DNA of 64,000 nt, from contig NZ_NOXS01000027.1 of NCBI RefSeq assembly GCF_002251735.1, positions 4,624 to 68,623 on the forward strand. The letters run 5' to 3'. Within the stretch, counting starts at the first letter, position 1, and every line of letters begins with the position of its first letter. Source of the DNA: Elstera cyanobacteriorum. Its GTDB lineage: Bacteria; Pseudomonadota; Alphaproteobacteria; Elsterales; Elsteraceae. The position numbers were made by a program, and so were the translations under genes. Below the pieces are notes generated by a model. That model searched no databases. It saw nothing but the letters and a program-made list of their open reading frames with translations, and had not been told where the DNA came from. Of the stretch, positions 43,604 through 52,188 are shown piece after piece.

Positions 43604-43623
43604 AAACGAAACTTGAAACGAAA
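43604..43623 (+). promoter_or_regulatory. Direct repeats AAACGAAA upstream of glpD
   Basis: AAACGAAA occurs at 43604-43611 and 43616-43623, spaced 12 bases, with more A/C/G-A pieces downstream. Tandem TTTCGTTT-like repeats are typical binding sites of DeoR-family GlpR repressors, which control glycerol genes. No glpR is in the window. Confidence 0.45.
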
Positions 43624-43666
43624 TTTCATAGCGCTATTATGATGTTGAAACGCGCAAAACGAATTT

Positions 43667-45217
43667 ATGAGCTTCGCTATGACCGCCGCCCCCGCCCCCA
43701 TCGCTTGTGATCTTTTGGTCGTGGGAGGTGGCATCAATGGCACCGGGATCGCCCGCGATGCCGTGGGTCGGGGGCTGAGCACCGTGCTGTGCGAGGCCGG
43801 AGATTTGGCGCGCGCCACTTCCTCCGCCTCCTCCAAACTCATTCACGGCGGCTTGCGCTACCTTGAATATTACGAGTTCCGGCTGGTGCGCGAAGCCTTG
43901 AGCGAGCGGGAAGTGCTGCTGCGCGCTGCGCCGCACATCATCTGGCCGCTGCGCTTCGTGCTGCCCCATAACCCCGGCCTACGCCCGGCCTGGATGATCC
44001 GCCTTGGCCTGTTCCTCTACGATCATCTCGGCGGGCGGAAGCTCTTACCTGCCTCCGAAGGCGTGCGCCTGCGCCGCCACCGCTACGGCAAGGGTACGAA
44101 AGCCGCGCTCGACAAGGCTTTCGTCTATTCTGACTGCTGGGTGCAAGACGCGCGCCTCGTTGTCCTCAACGCCCTGGATGCGCAGGAGCGCGGGGCGCAG
44201 ATCTTGCCCCATACCCGCTTGATCCACGCTGAACGGATCGGCAGACGCTGGGAGGCCACGCTTGAACGGGCGGACGGCACGCGCCTAACCGTCTCCGCCG
44301 CCGCCATCGCCAATGCCGCCGGTCCCTGGGTGTCGGACGTGCTGAACGAGCGCCTGGGCCGCAAGACCGATAAGCGCGTGCGCCTGATCAAAGGCAGCCA
44401 TATCGTCGTGCCGAAGCTACACGCGGGCGACCAAGCCTTCATTCTGCAGAACGCCGACCGGCGCATCGTGTTCGTCATTCCCTACGAGGGCGACTATTCG
44501 CTGATCGGCACCACCGACCATGATTATCAGGGCGACCCGGCCCAAGTGGCAATTACGCCAGAGGAAACCGATTATCTCTGCGCTATCGCCAATGCGCATT
44601 TCGAGAAGCAGATTTCGGCGGCGGATGTCGTCTGGTCCTATAGCGGCGTCCGCCCGCTGTACGATGACGCCGCTGCCAATGCCTCCGCCGTGACGCGCGA
44701 CTATACGCTCGATCTGGATGCCCCCGCCGGGGCGGCGCCGCTGCTGTCCGTCTTTGGTGGCAAGATCACCACCTATCGCTGCCTGGCGCTGGAGGCGGTG
44801 GACGATCTGCTGACCGCCCTCGGCCAACCCGTTAATGCCGGTCTGGGCCGGAACTGGACCGCCGCCGCGCCCTTGCCCGGCGGGGATATTCCCAATGCCG
44901 ATTTCGACGGTTTCTTGCGCCAGCTTGAGGCGGAATACCCCTTCTTGCCACCAGACCTCGCCCGCCGCTACGCCCGCGCCTACGGCACCCGCAGCCGCCG
45001 CATGCTCGGCCCGGCGCAGAGCCTCGACGCTATAGGCGCAGACCTGGGGGATGGGGTGTATGAAGCCGAACTCCGCTATCTGCGCGCCGTGGAATGGGCG
45101 CAAACGGCGGAAGATGTGCTGTGGCGCCGCTCGAAGCTGGGGCTGCATGTCTCGGCCCGCACGCAGATGGCGGTGGTGGATTGGTTTAAAGGAAGCGCAC
45201 AAGCGCTATCGGCTTAG
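43667..45217 (+). CDS. glpD: Aerobic glycerol-3-phosphate dehydrogenase
   Basis: 516 residues. FAD site ACDLLVVGGGINGTGIARDA, ATSSASSKLIHGGLRYLEYY (the conserved GlpD/DAO segment), KGSHIVVPKLH, IPYEGDYSLIGTTDHDY, YSGVRPLYDD and SVFGGKITTYRCLALEAV. It oxidises glycerol 3-phosphate to dihydroxyacetone phosphate at the inner membrane, feeding the quinone pool. The start may be the ATG at 43667 or the one at 43679; neither has a strong ribosome site. GlpR-like repeats lie just upstream. Confidence 0.95.
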   Translation: MSFAMTAAPAPIACDLLVVGGGINGTGIARDAVGRGLSTVLCEAGDLARATSSASSKLIHGGLRYLEYYEFRLVREALSEREVLLRAAPHIIWPLRFVLPHNPGLRPAWMIRLGLFLYDHLGGRKLLPASEGVRLRRHRYGKGTKAALDKAFVYSDCWVQDARLVVLNALDAQERGAQILPHTRLIHAERIGRRWEATLERADGTRLTVSAAAIANAAGPWVSDVLNERLGRKTDKRVRLIKGSHIVVPKLHAGDQAFILQNADRRIVFVIPYEGDYSLIGTTDHDYQGDPAQVAITPEETDYLCAIANAHFEKQISAADVVWSYSGVRPLYDDAAANASAVTRDYTLDLDAPAGAAPLLSVFGGKITTYRCLALEAVDDLLTALGQPVNAGLGRNWTAAAPLPGGDIPNADFDGFLRQLEAEYPFLPPDLARRYARAYGTRSRRMLGPAQSLDAIGADLGDGVYEAELRYLRAVEWAQTAEDVLWRRSKLGLHVSARTQMAVVDWFKGSAQALSA

Positions 45218-45219
45218 GG

Positions 45220-45579
45220 CTACCGCTTCAACCCCGCCGCCGAAATCTTCGCGAGATAGGCCTGCCAAAGCTGCGGCTCCGACAGGTGCAACTCCAGCAG
45301 GTAGCGCCAGGAATAAATCCCGGTATCGTGCCCATCGTCGAAAGTCAGGCGAATGGCGTAATTGCCGATGGGGTCGATATGCCGAATCCCCACCCCAGAT
45401 TTACCGGGCACGAGCTGCTTCTGGTCGGCGCTATGGCCTTGGACTTCGGCCGAGGGGCTTTCGACGCGCAAATATTCGGCCGATAGGGCAATCACCCGCC
45501 CGTCGTCGTAAGTAACGGTCAGGCTGCGGCGGTCGGGGGCCAGCAGAATATCGGTCGGCCAGGGCAGCGCGTCGGTCAC
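45220..45579 (-). CDS. DUF971 family protein (GBBH-like N-terminal domain)
   Basis: 119 residues, a single DUF971 domain: [37 protein letters not shown], and [21 protein letters not shown], whose terminal GIYSWRYL is the family hallmark. Similar domains occur at the N-terminus of gamma-butyrobetaine hydroxylase and near iron-sulfur assembly proteins; stand-alone function is unknown. GTG start overlaps the stop of the Trm112-like gene by 4 bases. Confidence 0.9.
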   Translation of the reverse strand: MTDALPWPTDILLAPDRRSLTVTYDDGRVIALSAEYLRVESPSAEVQGHSADQKQLVPGKSGVGIRHIDPIGNYAIRLTFDDGHDTGIYSWRYLLELHLSEPQLWQAYLAKISAAGLKR

Positions 45580-45776
45580 GGGGTATCGTCCAGATGGCGG
45601 GCTTCATCGACCAGCATGATCGGAATCCCATCGCGGATGGGGAAGGCGAGCCCGGCGGCGTCGGAAATCAACTCCGCCCGCTCCCGGTCCAGGCGCAGCG
45701 GGCCTTTGGTGACCGGGCAGACGAGGATTTCCAGCAGTTTCGGGTCTACGCCCAGGGTATCGGCAACCGAACTCAT
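45576..45776 (-). CDS. Trm112-family protein (YcaR-like)
   Basis: 66 residues: [20 protein letters not shown], then [21 protein letters not shown], the complete short Trm112 fold. Only the first Cys of the zinc pairs remains, as is common in proteobacterial YcaR-type members. The family activates methyltransferases in eukaryotes and archaea; the bacterial role is unclear. Its neighbours (LON-domain protein, DUF971) form a conserved alphaproteobacterial cluster. Confidence 0.9.
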   Translation of the reverse strand: MSSVADTLGVDPKLLEILVCPVTKGPLRLDRERAELISDAAGLAFPIRDGIPIMLVDEARHLDDTP

Positions 45777-45789
45777 GGCAGCGTTCCTT

Positions 45790-46455
45790 TCAATGGCGAA
45801 GGCCAAGGTCGGACCCTGGCAAATCCTTATCCATCATCGCCATTTCGATCAGGGCGATCATGGTGGAGGCGCGGTCTTCCGTATCGGCGCTTTCCAGCAA
45901 AGCCTGCTTTTCGCCGGGCGTGAAGGGGCAGACCATCGCCAGGGTGGTGATCAGCACATCGTCCGGCGCCTGTTCGATCGAACTCCAGTCTGCCGCGACG
46001 CCGTGGTGCTTAAGATAGCCCCTGAGGCCCGCGAGCAGCCGTTTGCGGTCGAAATCCTGCGGCCCGGTTTCGGTAAGATCGCTGGTAAAAGGCCGCCAGT
46101 CGATGCGCATCGGCCGATAGCCTTTGCGCAGCGGCAACTCCTCCACCACCGCAAAGCGCGAAACACCGGTGAGGGTGATGAGATAGCGCCCGTCCGCCGT
46201 TTCTTCGAAGGCGGTAAGCCGACCGGCGCAGCCAATACGATACAGATCCGGCTCGCGCGACCGATCATCGGGGTCCAGCGGCTGGATCATGCCGATTAAG
46301 CGGTCGGGCGTGCCCAAACACTCTTCCACCATCGCCCGATAGCGCGGCTCGAAGATATTCAGCGGCAACCGCCCACCGGGTAGCAGCAGCACCCCCGTCA
46401 GCGGGAAAACCGGGATCGTCTCCGGCAGGGTTTCGGGCGTCCAGCCGATGGTCAT
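45790..46455 (-). CDS. LON substrate-binding-domain protein
   Basis: 221 residues consisting of the Lon protease N-terminal domain only: [30 protein letters not shown] at the start (here cited as [14 protein letters not shown] and [11 protein letters not shown]), [20 protein letters not shown] and [20 protein letters not shown]. No ATPase or protease domain follows. Stand-alone LON-domain proteins are usual in alphaproteobacteria next to thioredoxin/YbbN genes; the function is not established. It begins 5 bases after the YbbN stop. Confidence 0.92.
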   Translation of the reverse strand: MTIGWTPETLPETIPVFPLTGVLLLPGGRLPLNIFEPRYRAMVEECLGTPDRLIGMIQPLDPDDRSREPDLYRIGCAGRLTAFEETADGRYLITLTGVSRFAVVEELPLRKGYRPMRIDWRPFTSDLTETGPQDFDRKRLLAGLRGYLKHHGVAADWSSIEQAPDDVLITTLAMVCPFTPGEKQALLESADTEDRASTMIALIEMAMMDKDLPGSDLGLRH

Positions 46456-46459
46456 CGGC

Positions 46460-47380
46460 TTATTTGAACAGCAGCGACGACAAACGCCGCCGGGTCGAAA
46501 CGCTCACCGGATCGGTAAAGCCGAAGGCTTCCAACAGCTTCAATAACTGCTTGCGCGCCGCTTCCTCGTTCCAGGTGCGGTCGCGCTTGATGCTTTCGAG
46601 CAAATGATCGACGGCGCCTTGCTTATCGCCCTCGGCATAAAGCAGCAGCGCCAGATCATAGCGCGCCTCGTGATCATCAGGGTTGGCGGCAACCCGCCCC
46701 TCAAGATCGGCCCGCCCGCCCAACTCTGCGGTCTGTTCCGCAAGATCAATGGCCGATTTCAGCGCCAGGGTTTCGGCGTGATTGGCTTTGTCCTTCGGTA
46801 CTTGCGCCAGCACCTGCTTGGCCACGTCAAGCTGCCCCGCCTGAACGGCGATCCGCCCCATGCCCGCAATCGCCTCGATATTCTCGGGATCGACTTGCAG
46901 GATTTGACCGTAGATGGCCTGGGCCGTCATCGGGTCGCCCGCCGCCAGTGCCTCCTTCGCCTGGGCAATCGCCTCGGCAATCTGCGCGGCGGGGTCGTTC
47001 TCCGCGGCCAGCGCCGCGAGCTTCTTCACCCATTCTTTGACTTGGCTTTCGGGCAGCGCGCCCTGGAAAGCATCGACCGGGCGACCGTCGAAGAACGCAT
47101 AGACCGTCGGGATCGACTGGATGCGCATCTGCGCCGCGAGCTGCTGGTTTTCATCGACGTTGATCTTGACCATGCGCACGGCGCCCTTGGTCGCCGCAAC
47201 GGCCTTTTCCAAAATCGGCCCTAGCGTCTTGCACGGGCCGCACCAGGGCGCCCAAAAATCGACGACGATCACCGCCTCGCGCGATGCCTCCATCACGTCC
47301 TGCACGAAGGTGGCCGTGGTGACATCCTTCACCGCCGCAGCGGGGGCGGGGGCTGTGGGGGAGCCGAACAGCGACTGCAT
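46460..47380 (-). CDS. Thioredoxin-TPR co-chaperone YbbN/CnoX-like
   Basis: 306 residues: a thioredoxin domain (18-125) with VIVVDFWAPWCGPCKTLGPI (Cys47, Cys50) and the cis-Pro segment RIQSIPTVYAFFDG, then TPR-like helices (150-300; AKEALAAGDPMTAQAIYGQI, HEARYDLALLLYAEGDKQGA). CnoX protects substrates and cooperates with GroEL and DnaK under oxidative stress. The E. coli protein lacks a complete CxxC; this one keeps WCGPC and may be redox-active. The start is ATG 47380; the longer frame is unconserved. Confidence 0.92.
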   Translation of the reverse strand: MQSLFGSPTAPAPAAAVKDVTTATFVQDVMEASREAVIVVDFWAPWCGPCKTLGPILEKAVAATKGAVRMVKINVDENQQLAAQMRIQSIPTVYAFFDGRPVDAFQGALPESQVKEWVKKLAALAAENDPAAQIAEAIAQAKEALAAGDPMTAQAIYGQILQVDPENIEAIAGMGRIAVQAGQLDVAKQVLAQVPKDKANHAETLALKSAIDLAEQTAELGGRADLEGRVAANPDDHEARYDLALLLYAEGDKQGAVDHLLESIKRDRTWNEEAARKQLLKLLEAFGFTDPVSVSTRRRLSSLLFK

Positions 47381-47504
47381 GGAAAAAGCCTCTCGATCTC
47401 GCGTCCAAACCGGATATGCCCCTTGATGTGGCATGCGCGCCGCCGCGACGCAAGGCTTGCCGATACCGGCCCGCCGTTCTTAAGGAAGCCAAGCGAAAAA
47501 CCGC

Positions 47505-47532
47505 TTGCAGGATTTCTGTCACACGCTATAGT
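47505..47532 (+). promoter_or_regulatory. Promoter of tRNA-Gly
   Basis: TTGCAG (47505-47510), a 16-base spacer and TATAGT (47527-47532), placed about 45 bases before the mature tRNA 5' end. It points away from the YbbN gene. Confidence 0.65.
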
Positions 47533-47578
47533 CCGCCTCACCAGCGAACGACGCTTACGCGATGATCGCAGGCCCGAT

Positions 47579-47653
47579 GCGGGAATAGCTCAGTGGTAGA
47601 GCATCACGTTGCCAACGTGAGGGTCGAGGGTTCGAATCCCTTTTCCCGCTCCA
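47579..47653 (+). tRNA. tRNA-Gly (GCC)
   Basis: A full cloverleaf is readable: 7-bp acceptor stem GCGGGAA/TTCCCGC, D arm TAGCTCAGTGGTAGAGC, anticodon stem-loop CACGTTGCCAACGTG with anticodon GCC, T arm GGGTTCGAATCC, discriminator T and encoded CCA (47651-47653). Confidence 0.98.
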
Positions 47654-47664
47654 AATTTTCAAAG

Positions 47665-47690
47665 ACCCTGCCAGTGATGGTGGGGTTTTT
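47665..47690 (+). terminator. Terminator of tRNA-Gly
   Basis: A 9-bp stem with two wobble pairs (ACCCTGCCA with TGGTGGGGT) around loop GTGA is followed by TTTT, 12 bases after the tRNA CCA. Confidence 0.75.
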
Positions 47691-47707
47691 GCTGTTATTC
47701 AGGCACA

Positions 47708-48127
47708 TTAAAATGGAAGCGAAGACAGCCTGGGGTTTCGGTTAACCGGCAGTTCGTGCAATGCTGGTGGTGCAACAATAGAAACCACCTGCATTATACT
47801 AGGCCAGTGCCAAAGCAGTAACGAAGCCTGCTGATTCATGGGTAATTTCGCATATCCGCGAGCAAGAACAAAACCATGTAGCCCCGAGGACCGGAGCGCT
47901 ATACGCTCAGGTTTGTTTTTGCGCAACCGATCATCAGCCGTAATGAATATCCAAGTGTCTATTTGAATCTTTAGATAGGCGAGCCACTCAACATCTTGCG
48001 AATGGCGACCGCGTGGAAGATCAGTCAAATCTTTGAGATGATAGGCGCGGTGCCCGTCGCGTTGAATGAAAGCATCTAGGGTCGACGCCAAGACCGGAGC
48101 GGTACAATTGTCGAATAAAAGCTTCAC
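47708..48127 (-). CDS. PIN-like toxin, VapC45/DUF5615 type
   Basis: 139 residues: MKLLFDNCTAPVLASTLDAF at the N-terminus (Asp6 and Asn7 of the reduced PIN active site), HSQDVEWLAYLKIQIDTWIF and ITADDRLRKNKPER with the second acidic pair. It matches the PIN-like group of VapC45, predicted RNases of type II toxin-antitoxin systems. GTG start overlaps the upstream antitoxin gene by 4 bases. Next to a tRNA gene, a frequent entry point for mobile DNA, though no integrase or duplicated tRNA end was seen. Confidence 0.78.
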   Translation of the reverse strand: MKLLFDNCTAPVLASTLDAFIQRDGHRAYHLKDLTDLPRGRHSQDVEWLAYLKIQIDTWIFITADDRLRKNKPERIALRSSGLHGFVLARGYAKLPMNQQASLLLWHWPSIMQVVSIVAPPALHELPVNRNPRLSSLPF

Positions 48128-48819
48128 GCCGCAGTCCGCTGCTCTAACCCGGCTTCGAAAGCCAGTGCGCGCCGAACTGCTGCCTCTGAGACATCATAGT
48201 CCCGTGCAGCCTGCTGGATACCATCCCGCTCTCCCGCCATTGCCAAAATCGCCGTCGGCACGCTGGACTCAGCATCAATTGGTTGCCCGAAAGCACGCCT
48301 GGGATCGACAAGGATTTGGTTTTTACGGCCATCGGGCCACCATTGAGCGGGATGCCCTTTATCGTCGAGATCAACAGTTTTCAGCAGCGGTTCGATAATC
48401 TGCTTAAACTCATACTGCCCAGCAAATAGATTGAGTAGATGTTCACGCTCTCCCGCCTCGGGCTCCTCAGCGGCGATTCGTAAGAAGATACTGCGGCCAT
48501 CGGTCTGAAATCGTTCGGTTGAAAGCGGATAAATTTCGCCCATAACTGTTCGGGCTTTTTGAATAGCCACCCGTACTTTCTGCGCCGAAAGCCCCATCCC
48601 AATCAACTTATCGGCCACACGGATTTCCATGAGGTCGCGGAAGCCCAAGTACAGAGAACCATCGTCCAGTGTAACTTCCGGGTGCCAGAGAGCCGGATAG
48701 GCTCTATCGCCGACACTATGGCCTCGCAGCCAACGAGAAATCTTCTGGGGGGTGATCCTAAGCAATCGCCCCGCTTCCGTTGGCGTATACAGGCCGATGC
48801 TCAACAGATCGCCCATCAT
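48124..48819 (-). CDS. VapB45-like antitoxin, DNA-binding
   Basis: 231 residues: an N-terminal MerR/HTH-like part (LYTPTEAGRLLRITPQKISR WLRG, split as LYTPTEAGRLLRITPQ and KISRWLRG), a middle segment YLGFRDLMEIRVADKLIGMG, then a C-terminal DUF433-like HTH (DPRRAFGQPIDAESSVPTAI, then DYDVSEAAVRRALAFE). This length and order fit the large antitoxin paired with VapC45 in mycobacteria. It would neutralise the PIN-like protein and repress the operon. The ATG at 48819 has GAGGGG almost touching it, so the start could be 48816. Confidence 0.76.
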   Translation of the reverse strand: MMGDLLSIGLYTPTEAGRLLRITPQKISRWLRGHSVGDRAYPALWHPEVTLDDGSLYLGFRDLMEIRVADKLIGMGLSAQKVRVAIQKARTVMGEIYPLSTERFQTDGRSIFLRIAAEEPEAGEREHLLNLFAGQYEFKQIIEPLLKTVDLDDKGHPAQWWPDGRKNQILVDPRRAFGQPIDAESSVPTAILAMAGERDGIQQAARDYDVSEAAVRRALAFEAGLEQRTAA

Positions 48820-48872
48820 CCCCTCATTCCCAGCTTGCCCTAATTGAGTCAGGCTAAGAACAAATTGTCAAC

Positions 48873-49616
48873 TTATTCGGATTCCGGAACGGATATATCT
48901 CCTACCACCTCCAGCCCATGCCCCAAGGCCACGCGCTCGTCGAACACAAAGCAGCCGCCGTGCCATAGGCTTTGGTCGGCAGGGATGCGTTCGAGGTAGG
49001 CAAGGATGCCGCCGTCGAGGTGATAAACTTCCTCGAACCCTTCTTTCAGCATAAAGGCCGTCGCCTTTTCGCAGCGGATGCCGCCGGTGCAGAACATGGC
49101 GATTTTCTTGTGCTTGGCGGGATCGAGCTGCTCGCGCACATAGGCGGGGAATTCGGTAAAACTCACCGTGCCGGGATCAACGGCCCGCGCAAAACTGCCC
49201 ATCTGCACTTCAAAGCTATTGCGCGTATCGATGACCAGCACGTCGGGATCGGCAATCAGCGCGTTCCAAGCGTCGGGCGCAACATAGGTGCCGACCTGCC
49301 GGTTGGGGTCGAGGCCCGGCACGCCGAAGCTGACGATTTCGCGCTTTACTTTGATCTTCAGGCGCGCAAAAGGCATCTCAGCGGCGGCGGAGCGCTTCCA
49401 TGGCAGGGCATCCAGCCCGGCTTCGCGCTGGATGGCCGCCAGCATTGCCTGCAGGGCCGCTTCCGGTGCCGCAAGGGTGCCGTTGAGCCCCTCTTGCGCC
49501 AGCAGCAGGGTTCCGCGCACGCCCAGGTCTTCGGCAATCGGGCGTAGCCGGTCGCGCAGAGCGGCGGGGTCGCTCAGCGGAAAAAAACGGTAGAGGGCGG
49601 CAACGGCGATGCTCAT
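48873..49616 (-). CDS. trhO: tRNA uridine(34) hydroxylase TrhO (YceA)
   Basis: 247 residues: N-terminal ferredoxin-like domain with LLLAQEGLNGTLAAP, then a rhodanese domain with VLVIDTRNSFEVQMGSF and the catalytic loop FCTGGIRCEKATAFM, and DGGILAYLERIP. TrhO makes 5-hydroxyuridine at the wobble position of certain tRNAs in an oxygen-dependent reaction. The start overlaps the TetR stop by 4 bases, so it is the last gene of an aldo/keto reductase-TetR-trhO unit. Confidence 0.94.
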   Translation of the reverse strand: MSIAVAALYRFFPLSDPAALRDRLRPIAEDLGVRGTLLLAQEGLNGTLAAPEAALQAMLAAIQREAGLDALPWKRSAAAEMPFARLKIKVKREIVSFGVPGLDPNRQVGTYVAPDAWNALIADPDVLVIDTRNSFEVQMGSFARAVDPGTVSFTEFPAYVREQLDPAKHKKIAMFCTGGIRCEKATAFMLKEGFEEVYHLDGGILAYLERIPADQSLWHGGCFVFDERVALGHGLEVVGDISVPESE

Positions 49617-50221
49617 GCCAAGGCTCCCGAGGTTAAACCGGCAATGACCAGCGCCAGTACGGCGCGCAGCTTGCGATGTTCTGGCCCATCGTTAGTGGCA
49701 ACGATCATATCCGGGTGGCGAAAGGGAAGGGTGGCATCCAGCACCGCCTGCGCGGCGGCATCGAGGTCTTGAAAGCGAAACAGGCCCGCGTCGCGGCCTT
49801 CCGCCAGCATCGCGCGCACTTGCTCGGCCAACCAAGCAAGATGCCGGTCGATCACCTCCGGCACTTGGTGCAGGAGGGCCTGATAGGTGGCGAAAAGTTC
49901 TGGGTCACCCGCGACTTTTGCCAACTTCTGATCGGCAAGGCAGGTGAACCAGGCAATCAGTTTTTCCGGCGGCGTCCCCGGTCCGGTGACGATAGCGGTC
50001 AGCGGCGCATGGGCCCGTGCCAGCCAGCGGTCAACCACGGCAGCGCGCAACGCCTCCTTACTGGCGAAAACGCGATAGATATTGCCGTGGCTCATATTGA
50101 GGTGCCGCGCGACATCCACCACGCTGGTTTTCGCGGGGCCATAGCGGCGCAGCATCTCCTCGGCAGCGGTCAGAATCCGCTCGCGCAGGTCCGGCGGGGG
50201 GATGTCGGGGCTTGTCGTCAT
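49613..50221 (-). CDS. TetR-family regulator
   Basis: 202 residues: HTH region RERILTAAEEMLRRYGPAKT followed by VVDVARHLNMSHGNIYRVF, and a helical C-terminal domain (85-200) with AWFTCLADQKLAKVAGDPEL. It lies 10 bases after the aldo/keto reductase stop and overlaps trhO, so it is probably co-transcribed with both and may regulate the reductase. Inducer unknown. Confidence 0.92.
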   Translation of the reverse strand: MTTSPDIPPPDLRERILTAAEEMLRRYGPAKTSVVDVARHLNMSHGNIYRVFASKEALRAAVVDRWLARAHAPLTAIVTGPGTPPEKLIAWFTCLADQKLAKVAGDPELFATYQALLHQVPEVIDRHLAWLAEQVRAMLAEGRDAGLFRFQDLDAAAQAVLDATLPFRHPDMIVATNDGPEHRKLRAVLALVIAGLTSGALA

Positions 50222-50230
50222 CCTCGTGGT

Positions 50231-51241
50231 TTAGGCGACGCTCCGCTCGCTGTCCAGCATCCGCATCTGCGCGTCAGCATAGCGCGTGCCGGCAACCGCC
50301 TCGGCGGGTAGGGCGGCTTCGATGCGGGCAAGATCGTCGGGCGATAGGGTCAGGGTGAGGGCACCGAGCGCTTCGGTCAGCCGCACCCGTTTGCGGGCGC
50401 CCACCAACGGGACGATGAAATCGCCGCGCGACAGCACCCAGGCAATCGCGACTTGGGCGACGGTGGCGTCGAGGGTCGCCGCGACCGCCGCCAATTGCGC
50501 TACCAGCGCGCGGTTACGGTCGAGGTTTTCGCCCTGAAAGCGCGGCGAGTGACTGCGGTAATCATTCAGCGCCAAGCTGCCCAGAGTTGGCGGAGTGGTG
50601 CTGATCAGACCACGCCCGAGCACACCATAGGCGGTAAGGCCGATCCCAAGCTCCACCAAGGTCGGCAAGATTGCCGCTTCCGGGGTGCGGCTCATCAACG
50701 AATATTCGATCTGAAGCTGGGCGACCGGATGGATGGCGTGGGCCCGGCGGATCGTCTCCGGCCCCATTTCGGACAGGCCGAGGTGACGGACATACCCTGC
50801 CTGAATAAGATCGGCGACTGCCCCAACCGTCTCTTCAATCGGCACGGCAGGATCAAGGCGCGCGGGCTGGTAGAGGTCGATATAATCGGTCTTCAACCGG
50901 CGCAGGGAATAGGCAACGAAGTTCTTAATCGCGGCGGGGCGCCCATCGAAGCCCAGAAACGCCCCAGCCGGGTCGCGCAGCGCGCCGAACTTGACTTGGA
51001 TGAAGGCTTTGTCGCGTCGGCCTTTCAGGGCATCGGCCAACAGCATTTCATTATCGCCCATCCCATAGAAATCGCCGGTATCGAAGAGGGTTATCCCAGC
51101 CTCCAGCGCGGCATGGATGGTCGCAATACTCTCCGTCCGATCCGCTGGACCATAGACGTCGGACATGCCCATGCAGCCGAGGCCAAGGGGGAATTGCGCG
51201 GGCAGGCGGGGGGAGAGGGTCCGAAAAGTGGGGGTGGTCAT
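50231..51241 (-). CDS. Aldo/keto reductase
   Basis: 336 residues of TIM-barrel AKR type: LGLGCMGMSDVYGPADRTES, ITLFDTGDFYGMGDNEMLLA with the catalytic Asp and Tyr, VKFGALRD with the Lys, SEMGPETIRRAHAIHPV, and C-terminal NADPH segment IVPLVGARKRVRLTEAL. The usual catalytic His (in QHR) is replaced: the protein has DLYQPARLDP. That variant is, as far as I recall, shared by a proteobacterial subgroup, so activity is not excluded. Substrate unknown. The start is ATG 51241. Confidence 0.92.
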   Translation of the reverse strand: MTTPTFRTLSPRLPAQFPLGLGCMGMSDVYGPADRTESIATIHAALEAGITLFDTGDFYGMGDNEMLLADALKGRRDKAFIQVKFGALRDPAGAFLGFDGRPAAIKNFVAYSLRRLKTDYIDLYQPARLDPAVPIEETVGAVADLIQAGYVRHLGLSEMGPETIRRAHAIHPVAQLQIEYSLMSRTPEAAILPTLVELGIGLTAYGVLGRGLISTTPPTLGSLALNDYRSHSPRFQGENLDRNRALVAQLAAVAATLDATVAQVAIAWVLSRGDFIVPLVGARKRVRLTEALGALTLTLSPDDLARIEAALPAEAVAGTRYADAQMRMLDSERSVA

Positions 51242-51301
51242 AGCAAGCCTCCAGGGCGTCAGGAACCAGTGCCCTGACCCTATGCTTACGAATGACAAAA
51301 A

Positions 51302-51329
51302 TCAATATCTGTTATTTGCTAATCGTCAA
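51302..51329 (-). promoter_or_regulatory. Possible promoter of the aldo/keto reductase unit
   Basis: On the minus strand TTGACG (51329-51324), a 16-base spacer and TATTGA (51307-51302) lie about 60 bases before the reductase ATG; the -35 element falls in the last codons of the upstream Nudix gene. Confidence 0.4.
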
Positions 51330-52188
51330 ACTTCCCACGCCAGCCCCCCGCCAGCGCCAAAGCAAGATCCTCATACCCCGGCGCGTCGCTGGAAATCCGC
51401 CCAACCCGGCGGAAATAATCGACGATGACCAAGGGAATGTTGAATTTAAACACATCCTCCACCCGCAGCAGATCATCGACGTAATCGAGCGGCCAGCGGT
51501 AGAACGCCTCGTGCTCGCCATCGCCGCTGACCGGCCTAAAATCGGCTGGAACGGTCAGGTCGAAGGTAAACAGAATATGGTCGCGCAGCCCCTTATCGCT
51601 GGCCATACGATAGAGGATAGCCCCGGTCGGCTTGGCTTGCTCCGATAAGGCGCTGGGCATGGAGGCTTCTTCGGCGCATTCCTTGATCAAATTTTCCATC
51701 GGGCTCAGCCCATAGGGCTGTCCGCCCGCGACGAGGTTATCGAGCTTGCTGGGCGCCACTGCCTTATCGCGGGCGCGGCGGGCAATCCACATTTCCCCCT
51801 CACTGATCACATTGAGGTGAACGCCATAGGCGCGAATGCCGAAATAATCCGCCGCCCCCCGGTCCAACAGCGCCACCGGTTCCTGCCCCCAGCGCCGCAC
51901 AACCGGGTAAAGCTCGCGGCGCACCTTCGGCAGATCGCCGCTGGCGACCAGCCGCTGCACCAGATCGGCCAAAGCGGCGCTCCGCGCGAGCCGGTCAGGC
52001 TTAGCGATCAATGCCACCCAATCGGGGGTGACGGTCAAAAGATCATCTTCCACCGCCAACCGGTCCAGCCGGTCGCGGCGAATCGCGCCATAGCGCTGAT
52101 GATCAATGCGAAAGGGCACATAGTCGGCCGGCGACCAGCGGTTGCAGGCCCCGATATGGTCGAGATAGGCGTCCAGCGTGCGCATCAT
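51319..52188 (-). CDS. DUF4743/Nudix hydrolase, TNR3-like
   Basis: 289 residues: an N-terminal DUF4743-type domain (1-120; YVPFRIDHQRYGAIRRD) and a Nudix domain (about 120-265) whose box reads GQPYGLSPMENLIKECAEEA, with the E-x2-E-E core but Lys in place of Arg of the REx2EE motif. This two-domain form is found in fungal Tnr3 and plant NUDX20/24 proteins, which remove damaged thiamine diphosphate. GLRDHILFTFDLTVP and YRWPLDYVDDLL follow as in that group. ATG overlaps rsgA by 4 bases. Confidence 0.85.
   Translation of the reverse strand: MMRTLDAYLDHIGACNRWSPADYVPFRIDHQRYGAIRRDRLDRLAVEDDLLTVTPDWVALIAKPDRLARSAALADLVQRLVASGDLPKVRRELYPVVRRWGQEPVALLDRGAADYFGIRAYGVHLNVISEGEMWIARRARDKAVAPSKLDNLVAGGQPYGLSPMENLIKECAEEASMPSALSEQAKPTGAILYRMASDKGLRDHILFTFDLTVPADFRPVSGDGEHEAFYRWPLDYVDDLLRVEDVFKFNIPLVIVDYFRRVGRISSDAPGYEDLALALAGGWRGKFDD

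Noticed and set aside
50231-51241. Aldo/keto reductase as an inactive enzyme because the catalytic His is missing
   Set aside because: DLYQPARLDP in place of the QHR motif recurs in a proteobacterial subgroup as far as I recall, and Asp, Tyr and Lys are kept, so calling it inactive is not justified.
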